Source: Corallococcus sp. EGB (GTDB taxonomy: Bacteria > Myxococcota > Myxococcia > Myxococcales > Myxococcaceae). Taken from it: DNA of 64,000 nucleotides. Below the pieces are notes generated by a model. That model made no database searches and was not told the origin of the DNA. It was given only the letters and a program-made list of their open reading frames with translations. Location of the stretch: the NCBI RefSeq assembly GCF_019968905.1, contig NZ_CP079946.1, positions 5,518,001 to 5,582,000 on the forward strand. Direction: 5' to 3'. Shown here piece after piece: positions 51,001-59,109 of the stretch. Position numbers and translations under genes: made by a program. Every line of letters starts with the position of its first letter. Position 1 is the stretch's first letter.

Positions 51001-53136
51001 GGCGACTTCGCCACCGCGCGCGCCATGATGGAGGCCGAGGCCCGCTCGAGCCGCGACACCAAGAGCGCCATCGAGGGCTTCGTCGCCGCCGCGAAGCTCG
51101 CGGCCCAGAAGCTCAATGACCCGGACGGCGCCGCGGCCCTCTACCGCCTGGCGCTGGAGCGCGATCCGCTGCACCCGGGCGCCGCCACCGGCCTGGAGGA
51201 GCTGCTCGCGCAGCGCGGCGGCTCCTCCGACCTCGCGGCCCTGCACGAGCGCCGCGCGGAGGCCCGGCTCGCGCAGCGCGACGCGGAGGCCGCCGCTGCC
51301 GCGTACGTCACCGCGGCCCGGCTCCACAACGTGGCCCTGGGCGACCGGGCCCGCGCGCTCGCGGTGCTGGAGAAGGCGCTGGCGGCCCGGCCCGGCTTCC
51401 CCGACGCGCTGGAGACCCGCGGCCTGCTGCTCCTGGAGTCGCAGCAGTACGCGGAGGCCGCGCAGATGCTCGGCCAGCGCGTGCAGCAGGGCGGCGACCC
51501 CCGCGTGCTCGCGCAGCACCACCTGACGCTGGGCGGGCTGTATCAGCAGCACCTCAATGATCCGGGCCGCGCGGCGGCACACCTCCAGACGGCGCTGGCC
51601 ACCCTGCCCCGCCACCCGGAGGCGCTGGAGCGGCTGGCCACGGTGTACGCACAGGGCCGCAACTTCGGCGGCGCGGTGGACTGCCTGCGGCGGCTGTTGG
51701 ATCAGGACCTGCCCAACGACGCCCGCGCGCGCTTCACCGTGGAGCTGGCGCGCATCCATGAGGAAGGCCTGGGCGACGTCGCCTCCGCCACGGCGCTCTA
51801 CAAGAAGGCGCTGGAGCTGATGCCGGGCGAGCCCACGCTGGTCGACCGGCTGGTGGTCCTCTACGAGCGCCAGCGCAACCTGCCGGAGCTGGCGCAGATG
51901 CTGGAGGCCCAGGCGGCCGCCACCGCGTCCACGGACGTCAAGCGCGCGGCGACCCTGCGCATGCGCGTGGCGAGCTTCTACGCGGGCCCCCTCGCGGAGC
52001 CCGCGCGCGCCACCGTCATCTACCGGCAGCTGGTGGAGCAGGACGCGCAGAACCTGCAGGCCCGCGCCGCGCTGGCGGAGCTGTACGGCCGCGACATGGC
52101 CAGCTACCCGCTCGCCATCGAGGAGCACCGGCAGATCCTGCGCCAGGACCCGGGCCGCGTGGAGAGCCTGCACGCGCTGTTCAAGCTGTGGGAGTCCCAG
52201 AAGCAGCAGGACAAGGCCTTCGCCGTCGCCGCGGTGCTGACCTTCATGCGCGCCACCAACGAGGTGGAGCAGGCCTTCTACTCGGAGGCCCGCGTCCGCC
52301 AGCCGCAGGAGCCGCGTGAGTCGCTGCCCGCCACGGATGTGGACACCGTCCTCATGCACCCGGCCGCGCGCGGCGCGGTGACGGAGCTCCTGCGCGCCAT
52401 GGGCGAGCACCTGGGCAAGGTGTACCCGCCGCAGTTCGAGATGCTCGGCGTCAACCCGAAGCAGGACAAGCTCAAGCCGGACTCGGCGGTGTTCAAGGCC
52501 GTGCGCGCGGTGGCGCAGACCTTCGGCGTGGACGAGTTCGAGGTCTACCTCGCCCGGCGCGGCCTCTTGCAGTTGGAGACGACGGAGCCCCTGTCCCTGT
52601 GCGTGGGCCAGGACGTGGTGCGCCGCTTCAACGCCCGTGAGCAGAAGTTCCTCATCGGCAAGGCGGTGCTGGGGCTGCTCAACAAGACGGCCGTCCTCTC
52701 CAAGCTGTCCCAGGGGGAGACGGTGGACCTGTTCGGCAACGCCATCCGCGTCCACGTGCCGCAGTTCAACGGTCTGGGCCGTCGCAACGACGACACCACC
52801 AAGCAGCTCAAGAAGGCCTTCAGCCGCAAGGCGATGAAGGCCTCGGAAGCCCCTGCGCAGGCGCTGTCCGAGCAGTCGAAGATCGACGTCGCGACGGTGG
52901 TGGACGCGCTCGGCTTCTCCGCGGACCGCGCGGGCCTGCTCGTCTGCGGCGACCCGTCCGTGGGCCTCACCATGGTGCTGCGCGAGGATCCGAACATCGT
53001 GGCCAACCGTCAGGACAGCAGCACCGACGCCATCCTCCAGGCGGTGCGCGAGCGCGCGGACCTGAAGGCCCTGCTGTCGTGGCTGCTGACCGACGACTTC
53101 TTCCGGCTGCGCCAGCGCATCGGCCTGGCGCTGTAG
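48064..53136 (+). CDS. Giant tetratricopeptide-repeat protein
   Basis: A 1690-residue protein made mostly of TPR-like helical repeats of ~34-38 residues, about residues 60-1400. Recurrent phrases are DAIARYNACLQLQPGYLPAQ, ALASYQEALMLAPSYFPAL and AALYRQALELQAQCLPAL. The first ~55 residues are Ser/Pro/Ala-rich and likely disordered; no signal peptide or membrane segment is seen. The last ~260 residues (from about TDVDTVLMHPAARGAV) are not TPR and end in an alpha-helical domain (ALLSWLLTDDFFRLRQRIGLAL) that I cannot name. TPR arrays act as protein-binding scaffolds; large examples are common in myxobacteria, but nothing here fixes the partner. It is transcribed away from DUF1015 and ends 10 bp from a convergent gene. 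Confidence 0.88.
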   Translation: MSERNDVTRPSSSASVPPPGAPEPVGTAATLAQSLSTLPAPVPQASAEDDARERIASMEREAKALATTEPQTAALLFHEVGLLWEEPLKNPRNAAVAFQNAYKLAPRFLANIRAARRLFADVGNWQMVVQLIDAELVASEDPRQQASLLFEKGQILEERLSRDNDAADALRQALDRKPTDVTLLTQLESVYASRNDAAALVEIYRLLAAAVVPPSLRAHYLTSAGMLLEERLKQKDAAAAAFREAFALDRSDPLLQAAIKRVAEREGRTDELLSALLSEAEGQGSQGAPAYLHIAKVHDRLGRKDDALSALLAARRVSPHEPLVLSALAGIYETQGRFEELADVLLAWVGSINDESELVAINLRLAALYEDDLKRDQEAAARYQAILARIPSHAAALAGLGKLCFRMKNWEGLVAVFDAEVTAAEDAKGKAARMYKAAEILEERLSRQEDAIARYNACLQLQPGYLPAQKALTRLYERQGRFAELVSMYEQDLLQTSDRDQVITTLNKMAVIYEDRLGDLDHAIECMKRILDLASDHLPTLRNLARLYERAGRFRELLETNDLEASFAGDTKQVLSLLHRNAEILDEHLKDRVGAITAYERVLALSPSYLPALKALGRLYAQDARWEKLIDMYRAESEISPSTDAAAALIYKIGELYEHRLKQENEALASYQEALMLAPSYFPALRALARIHRAHGAWESLVEVLRADAANRTDPLERANALYQAAAIWEDQLGRPELAIDGYQEVLRLTPGHAATLRALERLYVAQDNVKELVSILDRETQVGQTPAAKVTAYLKLARLYLDRFQEPSRAAQCCESVLGLEPGNLTALSLLERIRVSDRPRRAELRARIAERVTDPRLSSALRLLAAADQEKGQPTERTLEVYQRAFDADPSDARLAFGLERVLRQSGDIAGLSRMYGMRLAVTTEATEALELLLRAADLAEKNPNQEQAAALYRQALELQAQCLPALQGARRVALRRGDFATARAMMEAEARSSRDTKSAIEGFVAAAKLAAQKLNDPDGAAALYRLALERDPLHPGAATGLEELLAQRGGSSDLAALHERRAEARLAQRDAEAAAAAYVTAARLHNVALGDRARALAVLEKALAARPGFPDALETRGLLLLESQQYAEAAQMLGQRVQQGGDPRVLAQHHLTLGGLYQQHLNDPGRAAAHLQTALATLPRHPEALERLATVYAQGRNFGGAVDCLRRLLDQDLPNDARARFTVELARIHEEGLGDVASATALYKKALELMPGEPTLVDRLVVLYERQRNLPELAQMLEAQAAATASTDVKRAATLRMRVASFYAGPLAEPARATVIYRQLVEQDAQNLQARAALAELYGRDMASYPLAIEEHRQILRQDPGRVESLHALFKLWESQKQQDKAFAVAAVLTFMRATNEVEQAFYSEARVRQPQEPRESLPATDVDTVLMHPAARGAVTELLRAMGEHLGKVYPPQFEMLGVNPKQDKLKPDSAVFKAVRAVAQTFGVDEFEVYLARRGLLQLETTEPLSLCVGQDVVRRFNAREQKFLIGKAVLGLLNKTAVLSKLSQGETVDLFGNAIRVHVPQFNGLGRRNDDTTKQLKKAFSRKAMKASEAPAQALSEQSKIDVATVVDALGFSADRAGLLVCGDPSVGLTMVLREDPNIVANRQDSSTDAILQAVRERADLKALLSWLLTDDFFRLRQRIGLAL

Positions 53137-53146
53137 TTCGCCGCGC

Positions 53147-53884
53147 TTACTCCCGGCGGACCAGCGCGTCCGCCGGGAAGCCCGCGAGCAGGCGGCCCAC
53201 GGCATCGTCCACGTGGGCCCGCTCCGGGGCCTCCACCGTGACCTTCACGCGGTAGTCCAGGGCCGCGTCGAACACGGGATACGAGCCGATGGCCACGTGG
53301 GGCATGTCCAGCGCCACGCGGTCCAGCACGGCGGCCAGGGCGCTCTCGCCCAGGCTGAAGTACAGGTTGACCAGGTGCACCGGCGTGCCGCGCAGCCGCG
53401 ACAGGACCGTCTCCAACTGCATCCGGAACAACTGCGGCACCCCGGGCAAAAGGAACATGTCGCCCACCGTCAGCACGGGGAACCACATGCCCGGCTGGGC
53501 GATGAGCACCGCGCCCTCGGGCGCGTCCGCCAGCCGCAGCGACTCCGGCGTGACCGGAGACGAGCCCGCGCGGGCCTGGATGGCCGACACCATCTCCGGC
53601 ATGCGCACCACGGGCTTGCCCAGCGCGAGGGCCACCGCGCGCACGGTGACGTCGTCGTGGGTGGGGCCAATGCCTCCGCTGGTGAAGACGTAGCGGGCCT
53701 TGCGCCGGGCGCGAGACACCGCGTCCACGATGGCGTCCACGTCGTCCAGGATGGTCTCCACCGAGACGAGCGGGATGCCCAGCTCCCGCAACCGCTGGAT
53801 GAGGTGGGGGCCGTTCTCGTCCTTCACCTTCGCGGTGAGGACCTCGTTGCCAATGATGATCGCCGCCGCGCCGGTCCGCTCCAT
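53147..53884 (-). CDS. CinA N-terminal / MoaB-fold molybdopterin-binding protein
   Basis: A 245-residue protein beginning at ATG 53884 (MERTGAAAIIIGNEVLTAKV). It has the MoCF/CinA motifs IIGNEVLTAKVKDENG at the start, FTSGGIGPTHDDVT (~residue 67) and LLPGVPQLF (~residue 143). This is the CinA-type molybdopterin-binding domain alone, without the C-terminal nicotinamide-nucleotide amidase domain of full CinA. Relatives are linked to nucleotide-cofactor repair, but the activity of stand-alone versions is unclear. The C-terminal 80 residues (VAIGSYPVFDAALDYRVKVTVEAP) fit the extended COG1058 layout. It is convergent with the TPR gene. Confidence 0.82.
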   Translation of the reverse strand: MERTGAAAIIIGNEVLTAKVKDENGPHLIQRLRELGIPLVSVETILDDVDAIVDAVSRARRKARYVFTSGGIGPTHDDVTVRAVALALGKPVVRMPEMVSAIQARAGSSPVTPESLRLADAPEGAVLIAQPGMWFPVLTVGDMFLLPGVPQLFRMQLETVLSRLRGTPVHLVNLYFSLGESALAAVLDRVALDMPHVAIGSYPVFDAALDYRVKVTVEAPERAHVDDAVGRLLAGFPADALVRRE

Positions 53885-53959
53885 GGGGCCGCCGACTCTA
53901 CTCCAACGGACCCCGGGGGTGGACCCGCACGGTGCAATGGCGCGGACTGGCCCGCCGAC

Positions 53960-54271
53960 GTGTTGGAACGGAAGCTGCGCGAGCCCGGCATCGAGCGATG
54001 GATCTGCCAGCGTGTCGTGGAGGCGGAGACCGTCCGGCTGCGAGCAGATGGAGACTCGAAGCCGGAGGAGTACCGGCTGGTGCTGGGCTTCTACTCCTAT
54101 GGCGGCAGGACCACCGGCTTCCTCGTGAGAGGCAGCCGCACGTCCAAGGTGGTGAACATCACCAGTGGAGGCAAGCTGGGGTAGGCGTTCGTCGTTTCCG
54201 AGGAAGGACGCCGGGCCTTCATCCGACACGCGCGGGGCCGCGTGGACGACGTCACTGCAAGGAGCGCATGA
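53960..54271 (+). pseudogene. Small hypothetical gene with an in-frame TAG
   Basis: From GTG 53960 the frame encodes a protein-like stretch (VLERKLREPGIERW..., then LVLGFYSYGGRTTGFLVR and VVNITSGGKLG) and meets TAG at 54182-54184. The same frame continues after the stop with AFVVSEEGRRAFIRHARGR and closes at TGA 54269-54271, overlapping the next gene's ATG by ATGA. The coding look on both sides, plus the normal overlap, suggests that TAG replaced a sense codon such as TAC. The full product would be 103 residues of unknown function. A real early stop or a base-calling error are the alternatives. Confidence 0.55.
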
Positions 54272-55450
54272 CCATGGCGGCGAACCTCATCCTTCTGGGC
54301 GCGAGGCAGTTCATCACGGAGCGGGCATGGCAGTTGGGCCTGAGGCCGCTGATCATCCAGCAGCCGGGCCTGTCCGACGATTACGTGAACCGGCAGTCCG
54401 ACCGGGTCCTCCTCATGAGCTACGACGACCCGGCGCTCATCCCCATGCTGAAGGCCGCGCACGCGGTGACGCCCTTCGTGAGCGCCATCACGGTCGCGGA
54501 GGAGGCGCTCATCCCCTGCGCTCGCATCAACGAGGCGCTGGGGCTGCGAGGGACGCCACTGGAGCTGGTGGAGAAGACGCGCGACAAGCCAGCGATGCGG
54601 CGGGTGCTCGACTCCGGTGGGTTCTCGCCCGTGCAGTGGGCCTCGGTGAAGACGCAGGAGGAGGCCGTCGCGTTCGCCGAACGACAGGGCTATCCGTTCA
54701 TCCTCAAGCCCGTGGATGGCGTGGGCAGCATCGACGTGCGGCGCATCCGGTCCGCCTCGGACCTGGAGGGTGTGCTGAACGCCCGAGCGTCTTGGATTGC
54801 GGAAGAGTACCTGGACGGCCCCGAGTACTCCGTGCAGTGTTTCTCGTTCGCGGGGCGCCACGTCATCCTGGGCATCAACGAGGAGACGAAGAGCACGGAC
54901 CCCAACGGCAGCGCCTTCCTGGAGGTCGCCCATCAGGTCCCCGCGCCAATGCCCGCGGAGCGGGACCGCGAGGTGCGCGACTTCATCCGGAGCTTCCTGG
55001 ACGTGCTGGGCCTGAAGGATGGGCCCTCGCACACGGAGCTGAAGTACACGTCGCGAGGCCCGCGCATCGTGGAGACGCACACGCGCCTGGGCGGCGACCG
55101 CCTGTGGGATCTGGTCCGGCTGACCACGGGCCATGACCTGCTGGACATGACGCTCCAGTGGGCCATGGGGACGCTGAAGCCTTTGGAAGCGGATCCGGTG
55201 CCTCGCGGCGGCGCGGCCATCCAGTACTTCCCCCCCCGGCAAGCTCAAGCGCATGCATGGTGCGGTGGCGCTGAAGCGGCTTCCGGGAGTCGTGGACATC
55301 TCGCTCGCGGTAGAGCTGGGTGCCACCATCCGGCAGGCCCTGAAGTCAGAGGACCGCGCCGGCTACGTGCTGGCCTACGCGGACACCGTGCAGCAGGCGC
55401 AGGCCGTGTGCAGGGAGGTCAGCCAACGGCTCGTGTTGGAGACCGCGTAG
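54268..55450 (+). pseudogene. ATP-grasp ligase, frameshifted near its C-terminus
   Basis: ATG 54268 opens an ATP-grasp protein of the carboxylate-amine ligase kind: an N-terminal LILLGARQF domain, then FILKPVDGVGSIDVRR (ATP lysine and glycine loop, ~residue 145), WIAEEYLDGPEYSVQ, and ELKYTSRGPRIVETHTRLGGDR with metal-binding acids. At 55230-55237 a run of eight C bases throws the frame off after YFPP. Removing one C restores GKLKRMHGAVALKRLPG and a natural end at TAG 55448-55450, giving 393 residues. As written, the frame instead runs to a stop at 55485 through unrelated sequence. It could be a true pseudogene, a slippage-prone run or a sequencing error. Substrates are unknown; such enzymes join an amino acid to an acyl phosphate. 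Confidence 0.75.
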
Positions 55451-55452
55451 GG
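55435..55452 (+). repeat. 18-bp direct repeat, left copy
   Basis: The sequence gttggagaccgcgtaggg covers the last codons and stop of the ATP-grasp gene. An exact second copy lies 545 bp to the right at 55980. An 18-base chance match is unlikely in this window. Confidence 0.9.
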
Positions 55453-55583
55453 AGTCGGCCCCCGAGGTGGGGCAAACTCCTGTAGACATGGGCACGTTCA
55501 TCACGGCCTGAGCCCCCTCTGGGAACGTGGGTGGGGCGAAAGCGGGAGGTTGTGCCAATGGGGCATGTCTGAACGCATCTCCA

Positions 55584-55883
55584 TCAGTCGACGCCCGGAG
55601 GCGTGCAAAAAGACCCCGGCGAATCGGTAAACGCTCTGCTGCCGCACAACTGTCCGCTGGGGCATTCCGAAGTCTCTTCGCACGGCCGCTGACAGGTACC
55701 TGCTGGCCCCGGTGTTGTCAGCCGCCAGAACATGCACTCCAGCTCCTCCTCGCAGTCGGCGCTACTCTTGCAGTTCCCTCCCTCTTGAACATGAACTGGG
55801 GCCAGCTTGGGACCAAGGCTCACAGCACAGGAAGAAAGGAGGATCAGCAGCACCAGCAAAGGCCATTCGGGCTTCATGTTCAT
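55584..55883 (-). CDS. Small cysteine-rich lipoprotein
   Basis: A 99-residue predicted lipoprotein: after MNMKPEWP a hydrophobic stretch (LLVLLILLSSC) ends in a lipobox with acylation Cys near residue 18. The mature part has eight cysteines in phrases such as CKSSADCEEELEC and CPSGQLCGSRAF, a pattern of small disulphide-rich surface proteins common in myxobacteria. ATG 55883 or 55877 could be the start; neither has a clear ribosome site. Function unknown. It lies between the two copies of the 18-bp repeat. The ~130 bp on either side hold nothing else I can identify. Confidence 0.65.
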   Translation of the reverse strand: MNMKPEWPLLVLLILLSSCAVSLGPKLAPVHVQEGGNCKSSADCEEELECMFWRLTTPGPAGTCQRPCEETSECPSGQLCGSRAFTDSPGSFCTPPGVD

Positions 55884-55979
55884 GTCGGGCAGCACTTGTG
55901 GCGTCGCGGTGGCATATCCACCATTCGAACACTGGTTGCCCTCTGTCCGATAGACCAGCCCCGCCCATTTGACGGAGAA

Positions 55980-55997
55980 GTTGGAGACCGCGTAGGG
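55980..55997 (+). repeat. 18-bp direct repeat, right copy
   Basis: This is an exact copy of 55435-55452 in non-coding sequence between two leftward lipoprotein genes. Sequence before and after it differs from the left copy. Confidence 0.9.
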
Positions 55998-56010
55998 GCA
56001 ACGTCACCCG

Positions 56011-56436
56011 TCAAAGCCCGAGCCTTTCGAATCGGAGGCTCCCTCTTTGAAACCGAAAGGTGGCTCCTCCATCCGCCCATACCGCGCCCGGCCCCAGACA
56101 GACATCCGTCATGATGAAATGGACGTTGATGTTCTCATCCAGGATGTCCACGGCGGATTCGTAACTCTCCACGCGAGCCAGACACCGCGCCACATCATCA
56201 CGCGGTTCATCGTGCTTGAGGGCGTCCAGAAGCTCTCGCTCGAACTCCCGACTCGCGATCTCAAAGGCCTTTCGGTACTCCCCGCCGATAAGGCCGCAGT
56301 CAGGCAGGCTGGCGGTACGAACCGAGGCGCAAACCAGCAGCGGTTGTCCCTTCAAGTCGGATGGCCCCGTCAAATGGCGACAGGAGAGGCTCATCAGTGC
56401 AAGGCCGCAAACCGCTCCCAGACCCAACCTGCGCAT
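56011..56436 (-). CDS. Hypothetical lipoprotein
   Basis: A 141-residue protein with a type II signal peptide (MRRLGLGAVCGLALMSLSC; acylation Cys at residue 19). The mature part is charged and helical (YRKAFEIASREFERELLDAL) with cysteines near ASLPDCG, DVARCLARV and TDVCLGPG. I do not recognise a family. It is likely anchored in the envelope. The 119 bp to the next leftward gene hold no clear element. Confidence 0.68.
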   Translation of the reverse strand: MRRLGLGAVCGLALMSLSCRHLTGPSDLKGQPLLVCASVRTASLPDCGLIGGEYRKAFEIASREFERELLDALKHDEPRDDVARCLARVESYESAVDILDENINVHFIMTDVCLGPGAVWADGGATFRFQRGSLRFERLGL

Positions 56437-56555
56437 GACGCCTCACTTGCCCGAAAGGGAGACACCCAAAGCTCCACGCCCCGAGATCGGCATGAGCGAC
56501 CCCGGAGCGTGGACCTCACTGACGAGCAATTGAACGACAGCCCGTCACTGCTGTG

Positions 56556-58340
56556 TCAATACGGGTGGAAGCGCGTCACGAAGGGCACGGCTTCACTCTG
56601 TCCCGCAGGGACTCGCGTTCCGACGACGCGCAGGAAGCCCTGTGCGTCCAACTTCGCGGCCGTGGGCTGCTCCTCCCCGGGCAGGTCCGTCCGGTGCGCG
56701 CGAAGGACTTTCGCGCCATTCGCGTCCACGTGGACGACTCCCAGTCCAGAGGCACCCTTCGGATCCTGACTCCAGGTGGCGGCGACCACGGTGCCGTCCG
56801 CCAGCAGGTCCATGCCCACGACCGCCTCCTTCGCGCTCGGGAGCGCTGCCGTGAAAAAGACGAAGCCGTCGTCGCCGAAGGACGTGTCCTGACCCGCGCT
56901 CGCGCCCAACCGCGCCACCATGGCCCGGCTGGTTCCATCCGAGAACACCGCCCTTCCCCCCACCAACCATTTCCCGTTCGACAGCCGGATCAGCGTCCTC
57001 GGCGTGATGGTCGGCGAGGTGGAGTACGAGTTGTAACGGAAGGTGCTGTCCAAGGTGCCAGTGGCGGTGAAACGGCGCACGACCAGATTATCGAGGCTGC
57101 CCGTGGAGGTTCCCGCCACGACGATCTTCCCGTCGGGCTCGGCGACGACGCACAGGCCGTCGTCCTGGCGCCCCTCGTCCGCCGTCGCCACGCCGTCCCC
57201 GCTGAAGGTCGTGTCCAGGGCGCCCAGCGGAGTCAGGCGGATCACCAGCAGGTCCAGGCCACTGTTGTCGACCGTGCCCGCGCCGATGATCCGTTCGCTC
57301 GCGTCCAGGGTGACCGCGTGAAGGGTGGAGATCCCCGTGGAGATCTGGAAGGTGCGCATGCCCGTCCCACCGAACGTGGTGTCCAACACGCCCGCCGGCG
57401 TGTACCTCGCCAGCAGCACGCTCTGGTACTTCGTCCCCGCACAGGTGTTCGTCCCGGAGATGGCCCCACCCGCGACGACGATGCGGCCATCCGCCTGCAA
57501 GGTGACGGCATCCACGTAGTCATCGCCGCCGCAGATATCGGTGACCACCACGCCCCGCGTGCCGAACGTGGCGTCCGGCGTTCCATCGGGAAGCAGGCGC
57601 GCCACCAGCACGTCCCTCGCTCCCGTGTAGCCGGTGGAGCCGACGAGGATCCACTTGCCGTCCGCCTGCACGGCCATGGCGTTGATCTTCACCACGGACA
57701 CGCCGAGCACCGGGCTCGCCATGCCCTCCGTCCCGAAGGCGCTGTCCAGCGCGGCCGGCGCGGGCTCCACCTTGAGGGTGAGCGGGAACTCGACGCGCTC
57801 TCCGCCTCCCACGCCCACCAGCTTGAGCGAGAACTGGCCATAGGCGGCGAACTCATCCGGGACGTAGCCCAGCGGCGTCGTGCTCTCACCCTCGGGGATG
57901 ACGACCGGCAGGGCCTGGGTGGTGCGCACGTGGGGAGGCAGTCCCTCCACCGAAAGCGCGACCTCCCCGGTGAAGGCCGGAGCGCGGGTCACATCGACCG
58001 CGTACGCGTACCGGGTGGAAGGATCGAAGCGGACCGTCTGCTCGGGGATCGTCGACAAGGTGAACGCCGGAGGGGGCCCTCCCGCATCCGGGAGGGGCTC
58101 GGAGCCGCCGTCCTGCTCCCCCGCGCCGGCATCCGCGCCGCCGTCCACTCCGCTGTCCGCGGTCCCCGCATCCACGCCGGCATCACGCGTCGGCGTCGGG
58201 GGAGGGCCCACGGGGGCATCCGACCCGCCGCAGGCGCCCGCCATCAAGGCGGCCACCATCAGCGCGAGCGCCGGAAGGCTTCGGAGATGGAACCGCGAAC
58301 GGAGGCCAGGAGCCGGGGGACGCAGGTCGATTGGGCGCAT
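56556..58340 (-). CDS. Delta-60 repeat lipoprotein
   Basis: A 594-residue lipoprotein. ATG 58340 gives a long signal peptide (LALMVAALMAGAC, acylation Cys near residue 36), followed by a low-complexity linker rich in Asp, Ala, Gly and Pro (~40-90). An all-beta segment comes next, then about seven delta-60 repeats (DUF5122) marked by LD-x-TFG-x-x-G and ADGK-I-x-V-x-G phrases, e.g. LDSAFGTEGMASP, PDATFGTRGVVVTD, LDTTFGGTGMRTF and QDTSFGDDGFVFF. Such repeats form a beta-propeller-like array, usually on the cell surface; the ligand is unknown. Start codons further upstream would spoil the signal peptide. Confidence 0.85.
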   Translation of the reverse strand: MRPIDLRPPAPGLRSRFHLRSLPALALMVAALMAGACGGSDAPVGPPPTPTRDAGVDAGTADSGVDGGADAGAGEQDGGSEPLPDAGGPPPAFTLSTIPEQTVRFDPSTRYAYAVDVTRAPAFTGEVALSVEGLPPHVRTTQALPVVIPEGESTTPLGYVPDEFAAYGQFSLKLVGVGGGERVEFPLTLKVEPAPAALDSAFGTEGMASPVLGVSVVKINAMAVQADGKWILVGSTGYTGARDVLVARLLPDGTPDATFGTRGVVVTDICGGDDYVDAVTLQADGRIVVAGGAISGTNTCAGTKYQSVLLARYTPAGVLDTTFGGTGMRTFQISTGISTLHAVTLDASERIIGAGTVDNSGLDLLVIRLTPLGALDTTFSGDGVATADEGRQDDGLCVVAEPDGKIVVAGTSTGSLDNLVVRRFTATGTLDSTFRYNSYSTSPTITPRTLIRLSNGKWLVGGRAVFSDGTSRAMVARLGASAGQDTSFGDDGFVFFTAALPSAKEAVVGMDLLADGTVVAATWSQDPKGASGLGVVHVDANGAKVLRAHRTDLPGEEQPTAAKLDAQGFLRVVGTRVPAGQSEAVPFVTRFHPY

Positions 58341-58421
58341 ATCAGTCAGGGGTGAAGGGTGCGCCCCAACTGATAAGTGGCCCTGGAACCGGCGATAAAT
58401 GGATCCCCGGTTCAATGCCCC

Positions 58422-58439
58422 CGGCGTGAAGGCACGCCG
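58422..58439 (-). terminator. Hairpin after tmk, possible terminator
   Basis: A perfect 7-bp stem with a 4-base loop (cggcgtg-aagg-cacgccg) lies 14 bases beyond the tmk stop on the leftward strand. There is no T run after it, so if it stops transcription it does so without the classical tail. Confidence 0.4.
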
Positions 58440-58452
58440 TGGGCACCGCGGC

Positions 58453-59109
58453 TCAGCGCTTGCGCGCGAGCAACCGCCGCACTTCCTTGAGGCACGCGTC
58501 CGTCACGGCCTCCACGGACAGCTCGCCGTCGACGTGCACGATGCGCTCGCGCTTCTGTCGCAGCGTGATGGCCTTGAGGTACTGCTTCGCGATCCGCCGC
58601 TGGGCCTCGTCCGCCTCGAACAGCTCCGCGGGGCCACCGCGCACGGCCCGGCGCTTCGCCGCGACCTTCGGATCCACACCCACGAACAGGGTCAGGTCCG
58701 GCGGCACCGCGTGCGCGTTCACCGTGTCCACCCACGCCATGGGCAGGCTCGCCCCCTGGTACGCCAGCGAGGACAGCACGTAGCGGTCGCACAGCACCAC
58801 CTTGCCCTCCTCCAGCGCCGGCAACACCTTCGCGTGCAGGTGATCCGTCCGGTCCGCCGCGAACAGGAGCGCCAACGTCTCCGGCGCCAGCGGCCCACGC
58901 CCGTGCGGCAACCCCAGGCGGCCCGTGAGCGCCTGGCGCAGCATCGTGCCCACCGGGCCGTCGGAGGGCTCGCGCGTCGTCACCACCGCGTGCCCGTCCG
59001 CCCTCAGCGCGGACGCCAGCCGCTCCGTCTGCGTGGTGGTGCCCGCGCCGTCCAGGCCCTCCAGCACGATGAATCGCCGCGGCAGGGCGCCCCTCCTCGC
59101 GGCGCTCAC
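58453..59109 (-). CDS. tmk: Thymidylate kinase
   Basis: A 218-residue dTMP kinase making dTDP from dTMP in the cytoplasm. The N-terminal P-loop reads EGLDGAGTTTQ (residues 17-27), with Thr24 where the Walker A lysine normally sits. Other family features are intact: TTREPSDG with the dTMP-binding region, CDRYVLSSLAYQG (DRY motif, ~residue 105) and a lid region near RAVRGGPAELFE. Length is typical. It overlaps the stop of the upstream membrane-protein gene by 4 bp, so the two are co-translated. Confidence 0.92.
   Translation of the reverse strand: MSAARRGALPRRFIVLEGLDGAGTTTQTERLASALRADGHAVVTTREPSDGPVGTMLRQALTGRLGLPHGRGPLAPETLALLFAADRTDHLHAKVLPALEEGKVVLCDRYVLSSLAYQGASLPMAWVDTVNAHAVPPDLTLFVGVDPKVAAKRRAVRGGPAELFEADEAQRRIAKQYLKAITLRQKRERIVHVDGELSVEAVTDACLKEVRRLLARKR

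Noticed and set aside
56490-56540. Inverted repeat tccacgc / gcgtgga between lipoprotein genes
   Set aside because: The loop is about 30 bases and there is no T run; too weak to call a terminator.
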